Below are positions 15,254 through 23,045 of a DNA stretch of 64,000 bases, piece by piece. The DNA is taken from assembly GCA_002416505.1 (NCBI GenBank), contig DIAM01000021.1:1-64000 (forward strand). Direction: 5' to 3'. The notes under the pieces are model-generated. The model was not told the DNA's origin and did not search any database. It saw only the letters and a program-made list of their open reading frames with translations. The first letter of the stretch is position 1. Each line of letters opens with the position of its first letter. Both the position numbers and the translations under genes were made by a program. This DNA is from Gammaproteobacteria bacterium UBA5078 (GTDB taxonomy: Bacteria > Pseudomonadota > Gammaproteobacteria > Pseudomonadales > Pseudohongiellaceae).

Positions 15254-16054
15254 ATGCAAGCATATCTAGAGATCAGCAAGGTCGGCATCGAATTCAACAC
15301 CGAGAGTGGCAAGTTCCGCGCCTTGCAAGACGTCAACCTCAAGATCGATCAGGGCGAATTCATCTCCCTAATCGGCCACTCGGGTTGCGGCAAGTCCACA
15401 GTCCTCAACATCCTCGCCGGCCTATACCAGGCCACCGAGGGCGGCATCATTCTCGACGGCAAAGAGGTCAACGCGCCCAGCCCGGATCGCGCGGTGGTGT
15501 TTCAGAATCACGCACTCTTGCCCTGGCTCAGCGTCTACGAGAATGTCGAGCTGGCGGTGAAGCAGGTCTTCAAGGGCCACAAGACGCGGGCCGAGATGCG
15601 CGAGTGGATCGACTATAACCTCGCGCTCGTGCACATCGAACACGCCAAAGACAAACGCCCTCACGAGATCTCCGGCGGCATGAAGCAACGCGTCGGCATC
15701 GCCCGCTGCCTGGCCATGCAGCCCAAGGTCTTACTCATGGACGAGCCCTTCGGCGCACTGGACGCACTGACCCGCGCGCACCTGCAGGACTCCCTGATGG
15801 AGATCCACGCCGACCTGGGCACCACCGTCGTCATGATCACCCACGACGTCGACGAGGCGGTGCTGCTATCGGACCGCATCGTGATGATGAGCAATGGCCC
15901 CGCCGCCAGCGTCGGCGAGATTCTCGCCATTACGCTGCCGCGCCCGCGCAGCCGACTCGCTCTGGCGGAGGACCCGGACTTCGTGCACGCGCGCCAACAG
16001 GTGCTGCAGTTCCTCTACGACAAGCACAAGTTTACCGGCGCGGCTGCCGCCTAA
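15254..16054 (+). CDS. nrtC: Nitrate ABC transporter ATP-binding protein
   Basis: A 266-residue ABC ATPase starting at ATG 15254, with GGAG at 15244-15247 (a TTG at 15242 is rejected). Walker A is GHSGCGKST, the Q loop is in VVFQNHALLPWLSV, the signature is EISGGMKQRVGIAR, Walker B is VLLMDEPFGALD and the switch His is in MITHDVDEA. It is the single-domain (NrtD-like) form without the NrtA-like C-terminal extension found on cyanobacterial NrtC. It powers the NrtAB importer. Confidence 0.93.
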   Translation: MQAYLEISKVGIEFNTESGKFRALQDVNLKIDQGEFISLIGHSGCGKSTVLNILAGLYQATEGGIILDGKEVNAPSPDRAVVFQNHALLPWLSVYENVELAVKQVFKGHKTRAEMREWIDYNLALVHIEHAKDKRPHEISGGMKQRVGIARCLAMQPKVLLMDEPFGALDALTRAHLQDSLMEIHADLGTTVVMITHDVDEAVLLSDRIVMMSNGPAASVGEILAITLPRPRSRLALAEDPDFVHARQQVLQFLYDKHKFTGAAAA

Positions 16055-16090
16055 TTCCACCCTATAACGACGCTAAGATGGGATGCAAAG

Positions 16091-18625
16091 ATGACGACTA
16101 AGAAGATAGTAGTAGTAGGCAACGGCATGGTCGGTCACTACTATGCGGACAAACTCGCGACACATCCGGCACAGCACGACATCACCGTGCTAGGGGCCGA
16201 GCCACGCCCTGCTTACGATCGTGTACACCTATCTGAAGTGTTCAGTGGCAAGAGCCCCGAAGACCTCGCCCTCACCACACGCGAGCATTACAAGGAGATC
16301 GGAGTAAAGGCACATTTCGGCGACGCCGTCGCGAGGATCGACCGCGACAAGAAGGAGGTTGTCACCGATCTGGGCAGGCGCTTCCCCTATGACAAACTCG
16401 TGCTCGCCACTGGCTCCTATCCCTTCGTGCCGCCGGTGCCAGGCTCCGACCTGCCGGGCTGCCTGACCTATCGCACTATCGATGACCTAGGCGAGATTCG
16501 CGCCCACGCCCGCAAGGGCAAGGTCGGCGTCGTCGTGGGTGGCGGGCTCTTGGGGCTAGAGTGCGCGAACGCGCTGAAGAACCTTGGCCTGCAGACCCAT
16601 GTGGTGGAGTTCGCCCCTGGGCTTATGGGCGTGCAGTTAGATGATGGTGGCAGCACCATGCTGCGCGCCATGATCGAAGAGCTCGACGTGAGCGTGCACA
16701 CCAGCAAGGCCACCCAGAAGATCGTGCCAGGCAAGGAACACCAGCTGCGCATGGAGTTCGCCGATGGCACGTCTTTAGAGACCGACCTCATCGTCTTCTC
16801 CGCCGGTATCCGCCCCAACGATCAACTCGCCAAACAGGCCGATCTGGAAGTGGGCGAGCGCGGCGGCATCACCATCGACTATCACTGCCGCACCAGCGAC
16901 TCGGACATCTTCGCGATCGGCGAGTGTGCCTTGTTCGGAGGCCGCATCTTCGGCCTCGTGGCACCGGGCTATCGCATGGCCGATGCCGCGCTCAGCCAGC
17001 TCACAGACACGCCGGTTTCTTTCCAGGGTGCGGACATGAGCACCAAGTTAAAGCTGTTAGGAATCGACGTCGGCTCGATAGGCGACTCCCACGGCAAGGC
17101 GCTACACAAGGGCCAGGCCTGCGCGAGTTTCCTCTACTCCAATGACCGCGAGCGCGTCTACAAGAAGATCGTGGTCAGCCACGACGGCAAGAAATTACTG
17201 GGCGCTGTGTTAGTTGGTGATTGCAGCGACTACGACACGCTCCTGCAATTCTTCCTCAACGACATGGACCTACCGGGCAACCCCGAGAGCATCATCCTGC
17301 CCGCCGATAGCGGTGCGGAACCCCTGCTCTCGGGCATGACTCTGCCAATGAGTGCCACCATCTGTTCCTGTCTCAATGTCACCAAGGGCGCAATCGTCGG
17401 GGCCATCGAGGGCGGCTGTTGCAGCGTCGCCGATGTGAAGAGTGTGACCAAGGCGAGCACCGGCTGCGGCGGCTGCTTCGCGCTGCTCAAGTCCACCGTC
17501 GACGCCGAACTCGCGGCACGCGGAGTCGAGATCAACAACCATCTGTGCGAACACTTCGCCTACTCGCGCCAGGAGTTGTTTCACCTCATCAAGGTGGGCT
17601 CGCTGAAGTCCTTCGTGGACATCCTCGACAAACACGGCAAGGGGCGCGGCTGCGAGGTCTGCAAGCCCACCGTGGCATCGATTCTCGCCTCGCTGTGGAA
17701 CGAGTATGTGCTCAAGAAGGAGCACGTGAGCCTGCAGGATACCAACGATAACTTCCTCGCCAATATGCAGAAGGACGGCACCTACTCGTTAGTCCCGCGC
17801 ATTCCCGGCGGCGAGATCACTGCAGAGAAACTCATCGTGATCGGCCAAGTCGCCAAGAAATACCAGCTCTATACCAAGATCACGGGTGGGCAGCGCATCG
17901 ACCTATTCGGCGCGCGCGTGAATCAGCTGCCCGACATCTGGGGCGAGTTGGTGGCGGCGGGTTTCGAAACTGGCCACGCCTATGGCAAGGCGCTACGCAC
18001 TGTTAAATCTTGCGTGGGCAACTCCTGGTGCCGCTACGGGGTGCAAGACAGCGTCTCGATGGCGATCCTGATCGAGAATCGCTACAAGGGCATCCGCTCG
18101 CCACACAAGCTCAAGTCCGCGGTCTCCGGCTGTACCCGCGAGTGTGCCGAGGCCCAGTCCAAAGACTTCGGGGTGATCGCCACGGAGAACGGCTGGAATC
18201 TATACGTCTGCGGCAACGGCGGCATGAAGCCGCGTCATGCCGATCTATTCGCGACAGATCTCGACGACGAGACGCTGATTCGCTATATCGATCGCTTCCT
18301 GATGTTCTATATACGCACCGCCGATCGCCTGCAGCGCACCTCGGTGTGGATGAACAACTTAGAGGGCGGTCTCGACTACCTGCGCGAGGTGGTCATCGAG
18401 GACACGCTGGGCATCGCCAAGGAATTAGAGTCACAAATGGCGCTATTGCTAAACACCTATCAGTGCGAGTGGAAGACCACGATCGAAGACCCGGAAAAAC
18501 TGAAGCGCTTCCGCCAGTTTGTGAACAGCGACAAGGAAGATACAAACGTCGTGTTCGTGCAAGAGCGCGGACAAGTCAGACCAGCAAAAGAGACGGAGCG
18601 CGAGGCGCTTCTCACACTATCTTAA
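16091..18625 (+). CDS. nirB: NADH-dependent assimilatory nitrite reductase, large subunit
   Basis: An 844-residue cytoplasmic enzyme of normal NirB length that reduces nitrite to ammonium. The N-terminal FAD/NAD module begins KIVVVGNGMVGHYYADKL, with a second dinucleotide fold at GVVVGGGLLGLECANAL. A BFD-like [2Fe-2S] domain has CSCLNV near residue 420 and GCGGC. A second Cys pair, GRGCEVCKP, follows near residue 520. The C-terminal sulfite/nitrite reductase half holds the siroheme-[4Fe-4S] ligands in SCVGNSWCRYG and SGCTRECAEA. It is followed closely by nirD and nasA in one operon. Confidence 0.97.
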   Translation: MTTKKIVVVGNGMVGHYYADKLATHPAQHDITVLGAEPRPAYDRVHLSEVFSGKSPEDLALTTREHYKEIGVKAHFGDAVARIDRDKKEVVTDLGRRFPYDKLVLATGSYPFVPPVPGSDLPGCLTYRTIDDLGEIRAHARKGKVGVVVGGGLLGLECANALKNLGLQTHVVEFAPGLMGVQLDDGGSTMLRAMIEELDVSVHTSKATQKIVPGKEHQLRMEFADGTSLETDLIVFSAGIRPNDQLAKQADLEVGERGGITIDYHCRTSDSDIFAIGECALFGGRIFGLVAPGYRMADAALSQLTDTPVSFQGADMSTKLKLLGIDVGSIGDSHGKALHKGQACASFLYSNDRERVYKKIVVSHDGKKLLGAVLVGDCSDYDTLLQFFLNDMDLPGNPESIILPADSGAEPLLSGMTLPMSATICSCLNVTKGAIVGAIEGGCCSVADVKSVTKASTGCGGCFALLKSTVDAELAARGVEINNHLCEHFAYSRQELFHLIKVGSLKSFVDILDKHGKGRGCEVCKPTVASILASLWNEYVLKKEHVSLQDTNDNFLANMQKDGTYSLVPRIPGGEITAEKLIVIGQVAKKYQLYTKITGGQRIDLFGARVNQLPDIWGELVAAGFETGHAYGKALRTVKSCVGNSWCRYGVQDSVSMAILIENRYKGIRSPHKLKSAVSGCTRECAEAQSKDFGVIATENGWNLYVCGNGGMKPRHADLFATDLDDETLIRYIDRFLMFYIRTADRLQRTSVWMNNLEGGLDYLREVVIEDTLGIAKELESQMALLLNTYQCEWKTTIEDPEKLKRFRQFVNSDKEDTNVVFVQERGQVRPAKETEREALLTLS

Positions 18626-18642
18626 ACCCATAGGATGCCAGC

Positions 18643-19020
18643 ATGAACAGCGCGCCAAGACCCCGCTCGAGTTCGGACCCAATCGCCATATTCAGCCTTA
18701 GCGAACTGCAGGAAGACAGTGGCGCCTGCGTTCTCATCAACGACGTGCAGATCGCCGTCTTCTATCTGCCCAAGGAGACGCCGCCTCTGTATGCCCTGCA
18801 CAATTGGGACCCCTTGGGTAAGGCCAATGTACTCTACCGTGGTATAGTCGGGGACATCGATGGCGAACTGGTGGTGGCCTCGCCCCTGTATAAACAGCAC
18901 TATAGCCTAGGCACCGGACGCTGCCTTGAAGACGAAGCCACCCGTGTGCCGACCTATGAAATCAGCCTAGAAGGCGACTCGGTGATCGTCACCCTCAACC
19001 CGCGTCGCCACGCCGCCTGA
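18643..19020 (+). CDS. nirD: Nitrite reductase small subunit
   Basis: A 125-residue Rieske-fold protein that pairs with NirB. The sequence LPKETPPLYALHNWDPLGKANVL occupies the place of the first Rieske ligand box but lacks the Cys, and the second box around SPLYKQHYSL lacks CxxH, so no [2Fe-2S] cluster is expected. That loss is usual for NirD of the E. coli type. It begins 17 bp after nirB. Confidence 0.95.
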   Translation: MNSAPRPRSSSDPIAIFSLSELQEDSGACVLINDVQIAVFYLPKETPPLYALHNWDPLGKANVLYRGIVGDIDGELVVASPLYKQHYSLGTGRCLEDEATRVPTYEISLEGDSVIVTLNPRRHAA

Positions 19021-19042
19021 ATCGCGAGACAACAAAGCCCGA

Positions 19043-21712
19043 ATGAATGCACTCGTCACTAGCGCCCACACCACCTGCCCCTATTGCGGCGTAGGCTGTG
19101 GCGTAGAAGCCACTATGAACGCCGGCGTCGTCACCGCAGTTGCCGGCAGCGCTGCACACCCTGCCAACAAGGGGCGCCTGTGCGTCAAGGGCTCTGCCTT
19201 ACACGAGACTCTGGGGGAGAAAGGTCGCCTACTGCATCCGCGCATTGCCGGTGTTCGCACCAACTGGGACACAGCCTTAGACCATGTTGCCGGCGGCTTG
19301 AAACAGATCATCCAGGAGCATGGGCCGGACTCGGTCGCCTTCTACCTCTCTGGGCAATTGCTCACCGAAGACTATTACGTCGCTAATAAACTGATGAAGG
19401 GTTTCATCGGCTCCGGCAATGTCGACACCAACTCACGCCTGTGCATGTCCTCCGCGGTGGCCAGTTATAAGCGCGCCTTTGGCAGCGACACCGTACCCTG
19501 TAATTACGAAGATCTAGAGACCTGCGACCTCTTGGTGATGGTGGGCTCCAATGCGGCGTGGACACATCCCATTCTGTATCGGCGCATCGTCGCCGCGAAA
19601 CTAGCCAACCCCCAGATGCGTGTCGTGGTCATCGACCCGCGCCGCACTGCTAGCTGCGAGATCGCCGATATACATCTCGCACTCAAGCCCGGCGCCGACG
19701 CCTTCCTGTTCATCGGCCTACTGAATTATCTGCAGGACAAACGCGCCTTGAATCACGACTACATCGAGGCCCACACGCAGGGCTTCGACGCGGCGATCGC
19801 CGCCTGCGCGGACTTCGACCTCGAGACCAGCGCCGAGCGCACCGGGCTCGATATCGGTGTGCTTGAGCAGTTCTATAGACTATTCGCGCGCACCCAAAAG
19901 ACCGTCAGCTTCTACTCCCAGGGCATCAATCAGTCCGCCACCGGCACCGATAAATGCAACGCCATCATCAACTGTCATCTGGCCACAGGACGCATCGGGC
20001 AGGAGGGCATGGGCCCCTTCTCGATCACCGGCCAGCCCAATGCCATGGGCGGGCGCGAGGTAGGCGGCCTGGCGAATCAGCTCGCCGCCCACATGGACTT
20101 CAGCGCCGAGCACGTGGCCTGTGTGGAAGAGTTTTGGCAGGCGCCTAATATCGCCAAGAAGCCCGGTTTGAAAGCGGTAGATCTTTTCGATGCCATCGCA
20201 CAGGGCAAGATCAAGGCGGTGTGGATCATGGCGACGAACCCCGTCGTGAGCCTCCCCGACTCTGAGCGCGTGCGCGCGGCATTAGAGAAATGCGAGCTCG
20301 TTATCGTGTCCGACTGCGTCGCGGACACCGATACCAATGTCTATGCCGACGTGTTATTGCCGGCAACGGGATGGAGCGAGAAAGACGGCAGCGTGACCAA
20401 CTCGGAGCGGCGCATCTCGCGGCAACGCGCGCTGCTGCCGGCCATGGGCGAGTCTAGACACGACTGGTGGATCATCTGTGAGGTGGCCAAGCGCCTCGGC
20501 TACTCCGCCCAGTTCGCGTTCGAGAACCCCGCACAGATCTTTGCGGAACACGCGGCACTCTCGGGCTTCCAGAATGATGGCAAGCGCGACTTCGATATCA
20601 GCGGCCTAGCCAATCTGGATACCCTGGCCTACGACGCGCTCGAGCCGATCCAGTGGCCGGTCAACAGCGACTATCCGCAGGGCCGCGCCCGCATGTTCGG
20701 CGATGGCAAATTTTTCACGCCGAGCGGGCGCGCGCAATTCATCCCCTGTACCCCTAGCCTGCCCGCGCGCGAGGTGCATTTCGACACGCCCTTCCAGCTC
20801 AATACCGGCCGCATACGCGATCAGTGGCACACCATGACGCGCACGGGCCGCTCGCCACGCCTATTGGCCCATACCAGCGCCCCCTACGTGGCAATGAACC
20901 CGCGCGATGCCCAGAGCAAGGGCATCCGCGAGGGAGACCTCGTGCAGGTCTACACGCACATTAACGGCGGCACCGAGGCGCTAGTGTTACAGGCAAGCGT
21001 CGACGCGGGCATGCGCGACGGCGACGTGTTCGTGCCAATCCATTGGAACGACCAGTTCGCCTCCGATGGCCGCGTCTCCAAGCTCATCGCCTCGATCACC
21101 GACCCGATCTCCGGACAACCCGAGAGCAAGTTCGCACAAGTGGGCATCAAGCCCGTCAAGGCGCGGCGCTGGGTGGCACTGCTTAGTCGCAAGCCGATCG
21201 ACACCAGCCCATTCTCCTATTGGGTGCGCACGCCCCTTAATCAGGGGCATCTCTACCTCTTGGCCGACACCCGAGCCCCAAGCGAGAACGGCGTACAGCC
21301 CTGGCAAGGCTGGCTAGATGCACTCGCCAAAGACCTCGAGAAAATAGAATTGTCCAACACCGTGAGCGGCGACTATCGCGCCCTACTGTGCAGGGACTCA
21401 CTCATCGAGTATGCCGTCTTCGCGAGCCCGCAGCGCAGCGGCGTTCCCGACGCCACCTGGCTGCAGACTCTACTCGATCACCAGGTGAATCCCCAGTCAT
21501 GGCGCCTTCTTGCGCGCCAGGAGACAAGCTCCGTGAACGCCCAGCGCATCATCTGTAGCTGCTTCCGTGTTAGCGAGGATCGTATCCGCAGCGCCATCAT
21601 GGCAGGAGCGAACAGTGCTGAGGCACTGGGCAAGGAGCTGCGTTGCGGTACAAACTGCGGTTCTTGTATCCCCGAACTGAAGCAACTTATTGCCAAGAAA
21701 AATTCCGCTTGA
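19043..21712 (+). CDS. nasA: Assimilatory nitrate reductase, catalytic subunit
   Basis: An 889-residue molybdopterin oxidoreductase of the NasA type. It has no signal peptide, so it is cytoplasmic. The N-terminal [4Fe-4S] motif is CPYCGVGCGVE with the fourth Cys in GRLCVKGSAL. The Mo-bis-MGD core includes NSRLCMSSAVASYKRAFG, VMVGSNAAWTHPI, QPNAMGGREVGG and the C-terminal dinucleotide-binding box RDQWHTMTRTGRSPRL. The last ~60 residues are a BFD-like [2Fe-2S] domain (IICSCFRVSE, then CGTNCGSCIPELK). No NasB/NasC reductase gene follows, so the electron donor is encoded elsewhere or is ferredoxin/flavodoxin. Its stop codon overlaps the -35 of the next operon. Confidence 0.96.
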   Translation: MNALVTSAHTTCPYCGVGCGVEATMNAGVVTAVAGSAAHPANKGRLCVKGSALHETLGEKGRLLHPRIAGVRTNWDTALDHVAGGLKQIIQEHGPDSVAFYLSGQLLTEDYYVANKLMKGFIGSGNVDTNSRLCMSSAVASYKRAFGSDTVPCNYEDLETCDLLVMVGSNAAWTHPILYRRIVAAKLANPQMRVVVIDPRRTASCEIADIHLALKPGADAFLFIGLLNYLQDKRALNHDYIEAHTQGFDAAIAACADFDLETSAERTGLDIGVLEQFYRLFARTQKTVSFYSQGINQSATGTDKCNAIINCHLATGRIGQEGMGPFSITGQPNAMGGREVGGLANQLAAHMDFSAEHVACVEEFWQAPNIAKKPGLKAVDLFDAIAQGKIKAVWIMATNPVVSLPDSERVRAALEKCELVIVSDCVADTDTNVYADVLLPATGWSEKDGSVTNSERRISRQRALLPAMGESRHDWWIICEVAKRLGYSAQFAFENPAQIFAEHAALSGFQNDGKRDFDISGLANLDTLAYDALEPIQWPVNSDYPQGRARMFGDGKFFTPSGRAQFIPCTPSLPAREVHFDTPFQLNTGRIRDQWHTMTRTGRSPRLLAHTSAPYVAMNPRDAQSKGIREGDLVQVYTHINGGTEALVLQASVDAGMRDGDVFVPIHWNDQFASDGRVSKLIASITDPISGQPESKFAQVGIKPVKARRWVALLSRKPIDTSPFSYWVRTPLNQGHLYLLADTRAPSENGVQPWQGWLDALAKDLEKIELSNTVSGDYRALLCRDSLIEYAVFASPQRSGVPDATWLQTLLDHQVNPQSWRLLARQETSSVNAQRIICSCFRVSEDRIRSAIMAGANSAEALGKELRCGTNCGSCIPELKQLIAKKNSA

Positions 21713-21737
21713 CACTACTGCAACTAGTGTCACACTA
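21709..21737 (+). promoter_or_regulatory. Promoter and operator of the GntR-ABC operon
   Basis: TTGACA (21709-21714) is a perfect -35. A perfect 7-bp inverted repeat, GACACTA (21711-21717) and TAGTGTC (21725-21731), overlaps it, typical of a dimeric repressor site. With 17-bp spacing the -10 would be ACACTA at 21732-21737, putting the transcription start at or next to the ATG at 21743. No ribosome-binding site precedes that ATG. Confidence 0.65.
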
Positions 21738-21742
21738 CACGC

Positions 21743-22147
21743 ATGACACCATTCAAAATAAAGCTCACTCCCGGACAATCCATCTTCGATCAGGTGGTAT
21801 TCGCCGCAATCAAAGCCATTCTTGGCGGCACTCTCAAACCGGGTGACGCATTCCCGTCTGTGCGGACTATGGCCACAGACCTCAAGATACACCCCAATAC
21901 CGCCCACAAGGTGGTTCAACACATGATCAATGAGCGCTGGCTGATAGCCAGCCCAGGAAAAGGAACCGTTGTCGCTTCTCCGCCCAAAGCACGTAGCGGA
22001 GACCGCCAACATTTACTTAGCCACGAAGTTGAACAGCTGGTAGTGGAAGCGCGGCGCGTGGGAGCAAGCCTACACGAGGTGATGGAATCTCTCAAACGAC
22101 AGTGGCATAGTCTAGACCATATCAAGGCCGTCTCGAATGATCATTGA
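21743..22147 (+). CDS. GntR-family regulator, YtrA subfamily
   Basis: A 134-residue regulator. The N terminus FKIKLTPGQSIFDQVVFAAI and the winged helix LKPGDAFPSVRTMATDLKIHPNTAHKVVQHM are typical of the short YtrA type, which lacks a large effector domain and usually represses an adjacent ABC transporter operon. The start is fixed by this N terminus, although no Shine-Dalgarno sequence precedes it, so the message is probably leaderless. It overlaps the ABC ATPase gene by 11 bp. Base composition drops here compared with nasA. Confidence 0.92.
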   Translation: MTPFKIKLTPGQSIFDQVVFAAIKAILGGTLKPGDAFPSVRTMATDLKIHPNTAHKVVQHMINERWLIASPGKGTVVASPPKARSGDRQHLLSHEVEQLVVEARRVGASLHEVMESLKRQWHSLDHIKAVSNDH

Positions 22148-23045
22148 GAGTGAGCAACTTACCAAACGCTTTGGTCAGCACACAGTATTGAAACAACTCA
22201 ACCTGCAAGTTCCTGAAGGAGCGGCTTACGCACTATTGGGCAGCAATGGCGCAGGAAAGAGCACTTTGATGCGTACGCTCGTCAACATTCTACAACCCGA
22301 CTCTGGCCATGCGACTGTGCTTGGAAAGAACACGAGAAACCTGGCACCAGAAGATTTCAATCAAATTGGCTTTGTATCGGAAAGTCAGGTGCTGCCAGAG
22401 CGCTTGAGAATCAGCGACTATTTCGATTATCTGCGCGCGCTCTACCCTCAATGGGACCGTGCACTGGAGCGGCGTCTACGCGCGAACTTCGACTTGCCAC
22501 CTGAGCGCATGCTTAGCAAGCTTTCCCACGGCATGCGTATGAAGACCGTGCTAGTGGCTGGGCTAGCGTTTCGGCCCAAATTGTTAATCCTAGATGAACC
22601 CTTGAGTGGCATGGACACGTTGACACGAGACGAAGTCATCGACGGGTTACTAGAGCAAGCACAAGAAACCACCATCGTAATCTCCTCTCATGAATTGGCC
22701 GAAATCGAACATTTCACCAGTCACATCGCTTTTATGGATAAAGGACATCTGGTGCTGCAAGAACCTATCGAATCTTTGCAAGCCCATTTCCGTCAAGTGC
22801 ATGTCACGCTCTCCGCGATAAAAACGCTACCATCACCCAGACCATCCCATTGGTTATCACCACAAATTGAAGGGCATTCCCTGCAGTTTATTGAGTCGGA
22901 ATATCAGGATCATCAAACACTTTACCAGCAACTAAGTAAGCATTTCGGTGCAATACAAGTCGAAGAGTTTCCGATGGGCTTACGAGAGATTAGTAATGTG
23001 TTGATCCGTAATCTTCGCTTAAACGAATACGGTGTTGCACCATGA
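22137..23045 (+). CDS. ABC transporter ATP-binding protein (ABC-2 type)
   Basis: A 302-residue ATPase. Walker A is LLGSNGAGKSTLMR, the signature region is KLSHGMRMKTVLVAGL, Walker B is LLILDEPLSGMD and the switch His is in VISSHELAEIEH. The last ~85 residues are an extra C-terminal domain as in drug/antibiotic-type (CcmA/YtrB-like) ATPases. It overlaps the GntR gene and shares an ATGA with the following permease fusion, so the three proteins are translated together. The substrate is unknown; export of a lipid-like or peptide compound is typical for GntR-controlled sets. Confidence 0.92.
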   Translation: MIIESEQLTKRFGQHTVLKQLNLQVPEGAAYALLGSNGAGKSTLMRTLVNILQPDSGHATVLGKNTRNLAPEDFNQIGFVSESQVLPERLRISDYFDYLRALYPQWDRALERRLRANFDLPPERMLSKLSHGMRMKTVLVAGLAFRPKLLILDEPLSGMDTLTRDEVIDGLLEQAQETTIVISSHELAEIEHFTSHIAFMDKGHLVLQEPIESLQAHFRQVHVTLSAIKTLPSPRPSHWLSPQIEGHSLQFIESEYQDHQTLYQQLSKHFGAIQVEEFPMGLREISNVLIRNLRLNEYGVAP

